DNA from: Companilactobacillus pabuli | Lineage (GTDB): Bacteria; Bacillota; Bacilli; Lactobacillales; Lactobacillaceae | Length of the DNA: 64,000 nucleotides | Assembly (NCBI RefSeq): GCF_014058425.1 | Contig: NZ_CP049366.1 | Location: forward strand, 1,550,001 to 1,614,000 | Reading direction: 5' to 3' | Shown: positions 29,782 through 39,884 of the stretch, in pieces | Layout: the number at the start of each line of letters is the position of its first letter | Numbering within the stretch: the first letter of the stretch is position 1 | The notes under the pieces: model-generated | What the model was told of the DNA's origin: nothing | Databases searched by the model: none | What the model saw: the letters and a program-made list of their open reading frames with translations, nothing else | Translations under genes and position numbers: made by a program

Positions 29782-32259
29782 ATGAGAGATTATAAGACGA
29801 TTCCCAAACTATTCTTGCTCTTTTTTACAGCTTTATTGATGGTTCTAACCTTTAATACCACGACCGTCAAAGCAATCAATCAAACAGATATTGAAAACGC
29901 CGAAAAAGTCATGCGTAAATACGATGGTATTGATAATTGGCAATTACAATCTTCAAAACCTTCAAACAAAATTGGGAAGATTCCAATTGGTGGTAATGTT
30001 TCTCTTGGTTACACTTTTGGTGCTGCACGTGATAAAAATGGGAATGTCACAGCAGGAGACAACACTATTACATTGGCTAGTTCCGCTTCATCTGCAAATG
30101 GAGTACCCACAATAACCAATTCTAAAATTAATGTCTTTATCGATAATAATGGCAAATACTACGGTATTTTACATCAAGGCGATAAATCATACATTGACAA
30201 AAATGATAATACAGTTCATCCAGAAAAAGCTTCTGATACATCAATTGATTATGCCCTTCTTACCGGTTCTGCAGCCAACAACGCAACTAGTGGCATGAAT
30301 TTATTGAATAAATTATACAAATTCGATACCTCAAATGGTGCTAGCAAACTCTTTTATACAGGTACGGATATTCACAATAAACCAGTTTATAAATTAGTTG
30401 GATATTACAGTCCCAGTAGAGTTTATATTGAAATTGTACTAAGACCCTCAATTACTGGTTCTCCAATAGTACAACGTGAACTATATGTTTATAATCCAGA
30501 TTCTTCAGGGAAGACTCAATTTCAAGTATTTTATGGCGAAGATACTGGGTTAAGTTCAAGTAATGATGAACAAGAAGAAGTAGATAATGTTCCAATATAT
30601 TCCATTGGCGATGGCTCTGGATTATATATAAAAAGTGGGCTTACAAACAATACTTCAGATTCAAAATTATTTGTTACAAATAAGGTTGATGGTGGATTCA
30701 AAGACTTCATGGGAAGAGTTTTAACAAATCCCGTTAATTGGGATACAAAAGGAAAAGCTAATAATATTGAAATTACAGATCCTAAACTACCTTGGACATC
30801 TAATCCAACTGCATCTGAAAATGGTGATACAAATACTGGTAAGGATGTTAATTTACTAAAATATACAAGAAACAATATAACGTACGATGTACTCGATTCT
30901 AATGGTAAACAAGATACGGCATACGTTTTAAGATGGCCGGAAACAAATCTTAACGGAGGAACTGTTGAAAAGTACGTTTCGACTATTGGGGCTACCGTTA
31001 AACCTTACGCTATTCCAACTGTAAAAAAGACTTACACGAATCTAACTTCAAAGGACGGAACCAATAATGTAGGTGACAAGTTACGCTTTACATTAACAGT
31101 TAGAAATGATGGATTAGGATCCAATTGGATAATCTCCAACATTAAAGATATTATGCCAATTGGTTTAACAATCGATCCAAATAGTATTTTTGCAAGTGGT
31201 AATGGAATTGATTATAATCCAAACACCGGTATTACCGATGGTGAGCAAGCAACCTATACTTTTGATGCTACAATTAATAATCAGGCTCCTTATAATTTGA
31301 CCAACGGAAAACTTACAAATACGGCTAGTTTCACTGGTTATAACAACGGTTTTAATGATTCAAGAACTTATGAAGCTAGTGTCGACATCCCTGTTGAAAC
31401 ACCAACCTTCAAATATCGTTTCACTAAACAAGTTAGAAATAACACCAATGATCCAAACGGTGCCTTTTCTAGTGAAACGACTGCCAAACAAGGCGACATC
31501 ATCGACTACGAACTCCAATTTATCAGTAATGGTACTTCTAATGTAACTGGTGGTAACTTCAAAGATGACTTACCCGCTGGACTAGAATTGGTTCCTGGTA
31601 GTGTGGCTTTAAATGGCGTTAAACAAAATGATTTGAATTTCTCACTCGGAACTTTATCCAACACTATAACTAACAAAATAACTTTCCAAGCCAAAGTCAC
31701 GGCTATCGATCAAACTACAGCTTCTAATACAGCCTATATGACTAATATAACGACTAATACCGGCCAGCAATACGACAGCATTCAAACTGAAGAACCGGCA
31801 ATCGTCAACATTGAAGCTGCACCACAGACAACTTCATTCGTGGAGGTTCCTACTAGCATCGACTTCGGTAGCGTCAATATGACTGATTCAGAACGGATTT
31901 TACCAAATGTCAAAACTACTGGTAATTTAATCATCAATCACACCGCCGATACACCGTTCCAAGTCAGTGTCAGTTACGACAACAACAACGCTCCTTTAAC
32001 TAATGGCAGTGATAAATTGATCAACGACAATGACGATGCCATGTTCTTCCACCAAGCTAGCAATGAATCCAACAACTGGAGAACCGTTTCGACATCCCCC
32101 GTTCCAATCAAATCAGAAGGATTTTCTGGTCAAATGTTGAATCAATCATTGAATGATTACATTGGCGCGAAGAAATGGAAGTTAAGAGTTCCTGCCAACA
32201 GTAAATCTGGTAAATATACGGGTCAAGTAACTTGGACGATTGCCGATACAATTAATTAA
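29782..32259 (+). CDS. WxL/DUF11 cell-surface protein, paralogue 1
   Basis: An 825-residue secreted protein. The signal peptide is MRDYKTIPKLFLLFFTALLMVLTF with probable cleavage after VKA. The first 400 or so residues form a large ectodomain shared with its neighbour (GGNVSLGYTFGAARD, YYGILHQGDKSYI). DUF11-like beta domains follow (GDKLRFTLTVRNDG; GDIIDYELQFISNG), typical of surface stalks. The C-terminal region (EVPTSIDFGSV, KWKLRVP, then YTGQVTWTIADT) is a WxL-type domain that binds peptidoglycan non-covalently. There is no LPxTG. Likely role: adhesion. GGGGG lies about 8 nt before the start. Confidence 0.85.
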   Translation: MRDYKTIPKLFLLFFTALLMVLTFNTTTVKAINQTDIENAEKVMRKYDGIDNWQLQSSKPSNKIGKIPIGGNVSLGYTFGAARDKNGNVTAGDNTITLASSASSANGVPTITNSKINVFIDNNGKYYGILHQGDKSYIDKNDNTVHPEKASDTSIDYALLTGSAANNATSGMNLLNKLYKFDTSNGASKLFYTGTDIHNKPVYKLVGYYSPSRVYIEIVLRPSITGSPIVQRELYVYNPDSSGKTQFQVFYGEDTGLSSSNDEQEEVDNVPIYSIGDGSGLYIKSGLTNNTSDSKLFVTNKVDGGFKDFMGRVLTNPVNWDTKGKANNIEITDPKLPWTSNPTASENGDTNTGKDVNLLKYTRNNITYDVLDSNGKQDTAYVLRWPETNLNGGTVEKYVSTIGATVKPYAIPTVKKTYTNLTSKDGTNNVGDKLRFTLTVRNDGLGSNWIISNIKDIMPIGLTIDPNSIFASGNGIDYNPNTGITDGEQATYTFDATINNQAPYNLTNGKLTNTASFTGYNNGFNDSRTYEASVDIPVETPTFKYRFTKQVRNNTNDPNGAFSSETTAKQGDIIDYELQFISNGTSNVTGGNFKDDLPAGLELVPGSVALNGVKQNDLNFSLGTLSNTITNKITFQAKVTAIDQTTASNTAYMTNITTNTGQQYDSIQTEEPAIVNIEAAPQTTSFVEVPTSIDFGSVNMTDSERILPNVKTTGNLIINHTADTPFQVSVSYDNNNAPLTNGSDKLINDNDDAMFFHQASNESNNWRTVSTSPVPIKSEGFSGQMLNQSLNDYIGAKKWKLRVPANSKSGKYTGQVTWTIADTIN

Positions 32260-32269
32260 TTCAAAAAAA

Positions 32270-32314
32270 TAAAGCTATTATTTCAAAGAAAATTTTTGGA
32301 ATAATAGCTTTTTT
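32270..32314 (+). terminator. Intrinsic terminator between the two WxL genes
   Basis: AAAGCTATTATTTCAAAG pairs with the GGAATAATAGCTTT arm and is followed by TTTTTT. With the second gene's own promoter-like upstream region, it indicates separate transcription of the two paralogues. Confidence 0.8.
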
Positions 32315-32443
32315 CATTTCATGAAAGAAAAAGACTGAATAACTGAATCATTTTGTTAATAAATTCACTATATAATATATGTTATAAAGATATATTCAAG
32401 AATGAGAGATTTTATATAAATATATTTCTACGGGGGAAATAAA

Positions 32444-34963
32444 ATGAAAGGTTATCAATCGATTCCCAAGATATTTTTATTAGTTTTCACAGTTTTGTTG
32501 ATGATTTTGACTTTTAATACTACTAATGCTGAAGCTATTACAAAAACTCAAGTACTAGAAGCAGAAAAAGTCATGCGCAATTATGACGGAATTAATGATT
32601 GGAAACTTGTAGATAACGTAGCCACTAATCAATATGGATTTATTCCCATTGGTGGTAACGTCTCATTAGGTTACGCTTTTGGTGCCGCCCGTGATGCAAA
32701 CGGAAATGTTAAAGCTGGTGATAAAACTATTACTTTGCAAAGTAAATACGATTTTAGTACCGGTATTCCACACATTACAAACTCAAAAATAAATATCTTT
32801 CTAATAGATAATGGAAAGTATTATGGCATTTTACATCAAGGTGATAAATCTTATGTTAATGGTAGCCCAGAGAATGCCTCCATATCATCAATTGATTTTG
32901 CGTTACTTGAAAATAGTAATACCTCAAATCCCTTTTACGACAGTATGAATCTTCTAACTAATGCAAGCCAGATAGACTCTTCTTATAAGACGTACAAATT
33001 ATTTTATACAGCTAATGATAAAAACGAAAGAAAAGTATTTAAACTAGTTGGATATTTTAACAAAAAAAATGTCTACTTTGAAATTGTATTGAGACCATCT
33101 CCAAGCGGTTCTCCCGTCGTCCAACGTGAATTATATGTTTACAACGCTGAAAATTCAGTAGCTAAGTTTCAAACATTTTATGGTGAAGATACTGGTTTGA
33201 ATCCCGATAACGATGACAATAGCTCAGTTGACAACGTTCCTATGTTTGCCATCGGTGGTGGTTTAGGTTTATACATTGAAAGTGGTTTAACAAATTCTGA
33301 ATCAAAACTATTCATCACTAACAACATAGATGGTGGATTTAAAGATTTCATGGGTAGAGTTCTAGCAAATCCAGATAACTGGAGCATTAAAGGGAAAGAT
33401 CCCAATAAATATGATATTTCTTCTCCAAAACTCCCCGTAGTAACAGATGATAATCATTCTTCCAGCTTAGACGGTGATACTAATGCTAAAGCTGATCAAA
33501 ATTTATTGATAGGAAAAAGCACTTCTGGTCAAGAATACAAAATTATTGATGGTAGTGGAAAACAGGATACTTCATACATTTTAAGATGGCCTTATACAAC
33601 TCTTGCACCAGGAAGCGTAGCGAAATTCGTCTCAAATATCGGTGCGACTGTTAAACCTTATGCCATTCCAACTGTTAAAAAAACCTACAAGAACTTAACT
33701 TCTAAAGATGGAACTAACAATGTAGGCGATAAATTACACTTTACTCTATCAGTAAGAAATGACGGTTACGGTTCTAATTGGATAATTTCTAAAATTAAAG
33801 ATGACTTGCCAACTGGATTAACTATCGATCCTAATAGCGCTCTAGTAAATGAAAGTGGAACTGGGATTGATTATAATCCCAATGCTGGTGTTACTGATGG
33901 TGCAACCGCAACTTATGAATTTGACGCAACTATTAATAACAAAGCCCCTGTTTATGCAACTAATGGAAAAATCACTAATACGGTTCAATTCACTGGTTAC
34001 AATAAAGGTTTTAGTGACACCAGAACCTATGAAGATAGTGTTGACATCCCGATTGAAACACCAGACTACGCCTACGATTTTACTCACCAAGTACGTAACG
34101 TTACTGCTGATCCTAACAGTGATTTCTCCGATAGTGTAGATGCTACTACTGGAGATCAGCTTGAAATCAAGTCTGTTTTCACAGCTAGTGTATGGACAGC
34201 CCAAAATGCTAAATATAAAAATAAAGCTCTCGATGACAATGGTGATTTTTTAAACAATGAAGAAGATAAACTATCATTAATCTCTAGTAGTGTTTACATG
34301 AATGGCGTACTCGCTCAAGATGCTATTCAAAGTGGTCTGTACACAGCAAATACACCTGCTGGCCAACCGAATACATTTGTTTATAGAATCCAAGTAAACA
34401 GTTCAACAGAAGAAACAATCCTTAACAGCAGTACTATGGAAGATGTAAAAGATGTCAATAATAAAACTTTAAGCATTGGTCCTTCAGACACCATCTCCAT
34501 TCATGTTCATCCCCCTGTTCCAACAACCTCCTTTATCGAGGTCCCTGAATTGATTGATTTCGGCAGCATCAACTCCACCGGCACTGAAAAGATGCTGACA
34601 AATAAGCAAACTAAAGGAAACCTCATCGTCAGTCACAGTGCTGAAACCCCATATCAAGTTTTGGTTAGCTACGATAACAATAGTGATCAAGCTTTAGCCA
34701 ATGGAGACGACAAATTGATTCAAGACGATGGTTTATCATTATTGCTCGATAACAATTCGATTGAAGAGCCTGATGATTGGGAACCACTATCCCCAACCGG
34801 AATTCCCATCAATAATCAAGAATTCGTCGGCTCAGATGAACCACTGGATCTGACTAAATATGTCGGTTTAGATAAATGGAAATTAAGAGTTCCTAGCACA
34901 GCAAAATCTGGTAAGTATACTGGTCAAGTAACCTGGACGATTGCTGATACACCAATTGAATAA
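32444..34963 (+). CDS. WxL/DUF11 cell-surface protein, paralogue 2
   Basis: An 839-residue protein that is colinear with the preceding gene. The signal peptide (MKGYQSIPKIFLLVFTVLL, cleavage after AEA), ectodomain, first DUF11 domain (TVKKTYKNLTSKDGTNNVGDK is almost the same in both) and WxL end (KWKLRVP, TGQVTWTIADTP) match closely. The middle (about 150-340) and the second repeat (about 540-690) diverge strongly. The 120 bp upstream are also similar to the region before paralogue 1 (AATAACTGAATCA, GATATATTC, TTTATATAAA, GGGGGAAA), so the duplication included the promoter. Confidence 0.85.
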   Translation: MKGYQSIPKIFLLVFTVLLMILTFNTTNAEAITKTQVLEAEKVMRNYDGINDWKLVDNVATNQYGFIPIGGNVSLGYAFGAARDANGNVKAGDKTITLQSKYDFSTGIPHITNSKINIFLIDNGKYYGILHQGDKSYVNGSPENASISSIDFALLENSNTSNPFYDSMNLLTNASQIDSSYKTYKLFYTANDKNERKVFKLVGYFNKKNVYFEIVLRPSPSGSPVVQRELYVYNAENSVAKFQTFYGEDTGLNPDNDDNSSVDNVPMFAIGGGLGLYIESGLTNSESKLFITNNIDGGFKDFMGRVLANPDNWSIKGKDPNKYDISSPKLPVVTDDNHSSSLDGDTNAKADQNLLIGKSTSGQEYKIIDGSGKQDTSYILRWPYTTLAPGSVAKFVSNIGATVKPYAIPTVKKTYKNLTSKDGTNNVGDKLHFTLSVRNDGYGSNWIISKIKDDLPTGLTIDPNSALVNESGTGIDYNPNAGVTDGATATYEFDATINNKAPVYATNGKITNTVQFTGYNKGFSDTRTYEDSVDIPIETPDYAYDFTHQVRNVTADPNSDFSDSVDATTGDQLEIKSVFTASVWTAQNAKYKNKALDDNGDFLNNEEDKLSLISSSVYMNGVLAQDAIQSGLYTANTPAGQPNTFVYRIQVNSSTEETILNSSTMEDVKDVNNKTLSIGPSDTISIHVHPPVPTTSFIEVPELIDFGSINSTGTEKMLTNKQTKGNLIVSHSAETPYQVLVSYDNNSDQALANGDDKLIQDDGLSLLLDNNSIEEPDDWEPLSPTGIPINNQEFVGSDEPLDLTKYVGLDKWKLRVPSTAKSGKYTGQVTWTIADTPIE

Positions 34964-34969
34964 GGTACA

Positions 34970-35005
34970 AAAAAAGCGTTAGTAGAGAAATCTACTAGCG
35001 CTTTT
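34970..35005. terminator. Bidirectional terminator between WxL gene 2 and groEL
   Basis: AAAAAAGCGTTAGTAGA, GAAA loop, TCTACTAGCGCTTTT: a strong stem with A and T runs on either side, lying between convergent genes. Confidence 0.85.
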
Positions 35006-35032
35006 ATAATTATTATTTATTAAGGGGATAAA

Positions 35033-36700
<1,668 letters not shown>

Positions 36701-36719
36701 TTATCTAAAAGTACTTTTA

Positions 36720-37004
36720 TTAGTCAACGATTGCCATGATATCTTTTTCATGAAGGATTAAATATTCATTGTCTTCGTACTTAACTGTTGAGCCTGCATA
36801 CTTGTCAAAAAGAACTTTGTCACCCTTCTTAACGTTCATAGGTACTGTCTTGCCATCATCAGTAACTAATCCAGCACCGACAGCAACAACTTCAGCAGTT
36901 TGTGGCTTTTCTTTAGCATTGTTAGCTAAAACAATACCACCGACTGTCTTTTCTTCTTCTTTATCGACTGTTACAATGACTCTATCTCCAAGTGGTTTTA
37001 ACAA
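36720..37004 (-). CDS. groES: 10-kDa co-chaperonin GroES (TTG start)
   Basis: The start is a TTG at 37004, 8 nt after GGAGG, giving [19 protein letters not shown] and 94 residues, the normal size. A longer frame from an upstream ATG would add 17 unrelated residues and place the ribosome site inside the gene. The mobile-loop region ([19 protein letters not shown]) and the end EKDIMAIV are conserved. It caps the GroEL ring and is first in the heat-shock operon. Confidence 0.96.
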   Translation of the reverse strand: MLKPLGDRVIVTVDKEEEKTVGGIVLANNAKEKPQTAEVVAVGAGLVTDDGKTVPMNVKKGDKVLFDKYAGSTVKYEDNEYLILHEKDIMAIVD

Positions 37005-37048
37005 TTTAAATACCTCCAATATAGTAATTCTACGTTTGTTTAACTTTT

Positions 37049-37075
37049 TTAGCACTCAAACATCTCTTGTGCTAA
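37049..37075 (-). promoter_or_regulatory. CIRCE operator (HrcA binding site), one half degenerate
   Basis: TTAGCACTC is followed by 9 nt and then TTGTGCTAA, where the perfect inverse would be GAGTGCTAA (7 of 9 match). It lies in the 5' leader of groES just downstream of the predicted promoter, the usual place for HrcA repression. Confidence 0.88.
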
Positions 37076-37086
37076 TCACAAGTTTT

Positions 37087-37114
37087 ATATTAACATTATA
37101 TTGTGAAGTTGCAA
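37087..37114 (-). promoter_or_regulatory. Predicted groES-groEL promoter
   Basis: On the minus strand TTGCAA (37114-37109), a 16-nt spacer and TAATAT (37092-37087) form a SigA-type promoter whose start site would fall just before the CIRCE element. Confidence 0.65.
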
Positions 37115-37145
37115 GTATTTACCTTTAAAAAATTCGGAGGGAATC

Positions 37146-37772
37146 ATGTCTTACCAAAAAAATCAGTTCTTCACGCTGTTGACCTACATTCTATTGTTAT
37201 CGTTAGGGACAGTCCTATCGATGCTCTCTATCACGGGCTCAGCGTATTTTCTCACTATTACACTAGGTTCACTTATTGCAACTGGTGTGATGATCTACTT
37301 AGTTAAATTAGGTGGTCCATTAGCTTTTGAAAAAAAATCTGACCTCAATCACGATTTACAGTGGATCATTTTAGGTACAATCGGTGCCATCGTTGTTCAA
37401 TTCGGTATCGGCTTTTTAGACCAACTAGTTTTCCATGCCAGCACTAATTCGCAAAATACGATTGGTTTGTTATTGATGGTCAAAGAATATCCTTACTATT
37501 TCCTTTATGTAATGATTGCTGCTCCAATCATGGAAGAAATCATCTTCAGAAGAGTGTTCTTTGCCAACTTGATCAAACCTACTAACGTCTATATTGCTGC
37601 AATTATTTCCGCTATTATCTTTGCTTTTATGCATCAAGATACGAGATTCTTAGTTTATGTCGCAATGGGATTGTGGTTTGCTTTTATTTATTACAAGTCA
37701 AAAAATATTTACGTCAGCGCTGGTAGTCATATCATTATGAATGCCATTGTTTTGACCATGAGTATTGCCTAA
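37146..37772 (+). CDS. CPBP-family intramembrane metalloprotease (YdiL-like)
   Basis: A 208-residue membrane protein with about six helices. The CPBP/CAAX motif 1 EEIIFRR lies near residue 130, a motif with FAFMHQ near 160 and a third His/Asn segment GSHIIMNAIV near 197. These are the metal-binding residues of the Abi/CAAX protease family. CGGAGGG lies about 7 nt before the ATG. It is divergent from groES. Bacillus subtilis has ydiL of the same family next to groES, so this is likely an ancient neighbour rather than a bacteriocin-immunity gene. Confidence 0.88.
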   Translation: MSYQKNQFFTLLTYILLLSLGTVLSMLSITGSAYFLTITLGSLIATGVMIYLVKLGGPLAFEKKSDLNHDLQWIILGTIGAIVVQFGIGFLDQLVFHASTNSQNTIGLLLMVKEYPYYFLYVMIAAPIMEEIIFRRVFFANLIKPTNVYIAAIISAIIFAFMHQDTRFLVYVAMGLWFAFIYYKSKNIYVSAGSHIIMNAIVLTMSIA

Positions 37773-37817
37773 AAAAATAGCCTATCGGTAATTATAAAAA
37801 TTATCGGTAGGCTATTT
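37771..37817. terminator. Bidirectional terminator between CPBP gene and symporter
   Basis: AAATAGCCTATCGGTAATT and AATTATCGGTAGGCTATTT form a 19-bp perfect stem around TATAA, with an A run on the left. It separates convergent genes. Confidence 0.85.
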
Positions 37818-37857
37818 ACGTGTGTTTAAATCGTTTGTTTCTTACTACATGGAAAAT

Positions 37858-39138
37858 CTAGTCTCCACGCTTGTAGGATGCGACATACTTCTCTCTCTTG
37901 TCCTCATCGAACTCATGCTCGCTCTTAGCAATGATAACAGTTGCTAGTGAATTACCAACAACGTTAACAGCAGTACGTCCCATATCTACGAGACGGTCAA
38001 TACCAGCGATGAAGGTCAAGCCTTGCATTGGGACACCGATTGTCGAAACTGTGGCTAGTAGCACGACAAATGATGCACCTGGTACTCCGGCCATCCCCTT
38101 AGATGTTAACATCAATACTACTACAAGGGTAATTTGTTGCCCAAGAGTTAAATTGATGTTGTAAGCTTGAGCCAAGAATAAAGCGGCCAATGATTGATAA
38201 ATGGCTGAACCATCAAGGTTAAAAGTATAACCAGTTGGAATAACGAACGAAACGATTCCTTTAGAAGAACCATAATCTTGCATTTTTTCCATCATCTTAG
38301 GTAGAGCAGCTTCCGAACTAGCAGTCGTGAAAGCTAAAGTAACTTCATTTTCAATAATTCTGAACATTTCATAAAATTTAACGTGGAACAAATGTCCCAC
38401 AGCTGCCATAACAACAAAGACGAAAAATGCCATTGTTGCATAAGCAATCACAATGAATAATAGTAGTGGTTTAAGGGAATTAAAGCCCATTTCACCAACT
38501 GTGACACCGATCAAAGCACAGACACCAATTGGAGCTAAACGCATAACCCAGTTGGTTACTTTGAACATAACGTTAGCTACAGCGTTTAAAACATCAACGA
38601 TAACTTTACCTTGTTTGCCAATTGAAGCTGTTCCTAATCCGAACAATACGGAGAAGAAGATAATTGGCAACATATCGCCTTTTCCAAGCGAGGCAAAGAT
38701 ATTGGTTGGAATGATACTCATCAAGATTGACCAAATACCCGAATGTTTGGCTGTTTTAGCCGTCGCAGTATATTGACTAATATCCGAACCTTTTAGACTA
38801 TGAATATCGATAAAGGTACCGGGATGAGTAACATTAGCGACGATAATACCAATAATAATCGCTATTGTTGTCATAATTTCGAAATAGATTAAAGTTTTTA
38901 ATCCGATTCGACCAAGTTTCTTAATATCACCCATATTGGCGATACCAACGGTCAAACAGGATATAACGATTGGTAAAACAATCATTTGAATCATGGAAAT
39001 AAACATCGTACCAATGTTTTGCATGACTTGAATGGCAGCCTTATTCTGATAGAATAACTGCCCCAAGATAATACCTAGGATCAAACCAATGATGATTTGC
39101 CAACCTAAGCTTATCCGGAAAAACTTTTGCTTTTGCAA
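37858..39138 (-). CDS. Dicarboxylate/amino acid:cation symporter (GltP/DctA family)
   Basis: A 426-residue SDF-family transporter. Re-entrant loop 1 carries ASSEAALPKM, the TM7 motif is NLDGSAIY, re-entrant loop 2 is GMAGVPGASFVVLLAT, and TM8 has DRLVDMGRTAVNVVGNS, whose Asp and Arg contact the substrate. Glutamate or aspartate with H+ or Na+ is the likely cargo. The exact substrate cannot be read from sequence. It is a single-gene unit ended by the shared terminator. Its upstream gap to manA (746 bp) is largely taken up by repeat elements B and C. Confidence 0.92.
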   Translation of the reverse strand: MQKQKFFRISLGWQIIIGLILGIILGQLFYQNKAAIQVMQNIGTMFISMIQMIVLPIVISCLTVGIANMGDIKKLGRIGLKTLIYFEIMTTIAIIIGIIVANVTHPGTFIDIHSLKGSDISQYTATAKTAKHSGIWSILMSIIPTNIFASLGKGDMLPIIFFSVLFGLGTASIGKQGKVIVDVLNAVANVMFKVTNWVMRLAPIGVCALIGVTVGEMGFNSLKPLLLFIVIAYATMAFFVFVVMAAVGHLFHVKFYEMFRIIENEVTLAFTTASSEAALPKMMEKMQDYGSSKGIVSFVIPTGYTFNLDGSAIYQSLAALFLAQAYNINLTLGQQITLVVVLMLTSKGMAGVPGASFVVLLATVSTIGVPMQGLTFIAGIDRLVDMGRTAVNVVGNSLATVIIAKSEHEFDEDKREKYVASYKRGD

Positions 39139-39346
39139 TTTTAAGTCCCCTTTAAGTAAGCTTATTTTTAATTATAGAAGACTTTTTATCAAAATGGAAA
39201 ATGTTAGCGATTCCAAATTAAAAGTTTTTTCATTTTGATTTTAAGGACGAACTATTTTATTTTAATAGTAGTTTAATGTTCTAGTTTTAGTTTAATTTTA
39301 GATTTTTTGAAGAAAAATATACGGATTTATTTTTTTAGTTAAGGAT

Positions 39347-39511
39347 GCCGTCGTCCGCAAAAATCCTGTGGCTGGCTGGAACATAGCCGACGCAATTTTG
39401 AGCTTTTGCATAAACCAAGTGCGCAAAATCTCAAAACTCGGCCTTATTCTAAGCAACAAGTTGCTTAGAATAATTTGGCTATTGAGCCGCCACAGGATTT
39501 TCGCTACCGAC
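39347..39511 (+). repeat. Covarying multi-arm intergenic element, copy B
   Basis: Starts GCCGTCGTCCGC and ends CTACCGAC. P1: AAAATCCTGTGGC (39360-39372) pairs with GCCACAGGATTTT (39489-39501). P2: ATAGCC with GGCTAT. P3: TTTTGAGCTTTTGCAT with GCGCAAAATCTCAAAA. P4: TTATTCTAAGCAA with TTGCTTAGAATAA. P1 and P2 differ from copies A, C and E yet stay paired. Confidence 0.82.
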
Positions 39512-39601
39512 TAGATTTCAATTTCTATTTAGATAGAATTAGACACATACTCCCTAAAGAACAGCTCTATTTCTTTATTCTTTACATAAATAAAACAAAA
39601 A

Positions 39602-39649
39602 AGGACATCATTAGAATACGGCAATATACAGTAATTCTAACAATATCCT
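39602..39649 (-). repeat. Companion hairpin of the composite element (between copies B and C)
   Basis: AGGACATCATTAGAAT and ATTCTAACAATATCCT are near-complementary arms. On the minus strand the stem is followed by TTTTTTGTTT, so it looks like an intrinsic terminator reading toward copy B. The same arrangement is found beside copies D and E with different arm sequences. Confidence 0.7.
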
Positions 39650-39694
39650 CTATTAATTTTCTGAAGCAATTTATATAAAGATAGAAACCATAAT

Positions 39695-39857
39695 CTAGTC
39701 GAGAGCGAGGTCCTGGAAAATGCTCAGCCGCCAAATTGTCCTTAGCGATTTATTGCTTAGGACAAGACCAATCTTGGAGACAATTCCCGATTTTGGAATT
39801 GGCTTCAAGTTGTGTCGGCAGCGTTCCAGCGTTTTCCAGGACCGAACGGACGACGGC
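39695..39857 (-). repeat. Covarying multi-arm intergenic element, copy C
   Basis: Read on the minus strand it begins GCCGTCGTCCG and ends CTCGACTAG. P1 is GGTCCTGGAAAA with TTTTCCAGGACC, P2 GCTGCC with GGCGGC, P3 has CTTGAAGCCAATTCC with GGGAATTGTCTCCAAG in place of the usual sequence, and P4 TTGTCCTAAGC with GCTAAGGACAA type arms. It is in inverted orientation to copy B, 184 bp away, so the pair forms a unit with inverted GCCGTCGTCCG ends (39347-39857). Confidence 0.8.
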
Positions 39858-39884
39858 AGCGTAACATCCCTCAAAATAGTTAGT

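Noticed and set aside
36769-37128. Plus-strand frame opposite groES
   Set aside because: Antisense to groES and CIRCE, with no ribosome site or homology.
37146-37772. CPBP protein as bacteriocin immunity
   Set aside because: No bacteriocin genes are near, and its position beside groES matches the conserved ydiL neighbour of Bacillus.
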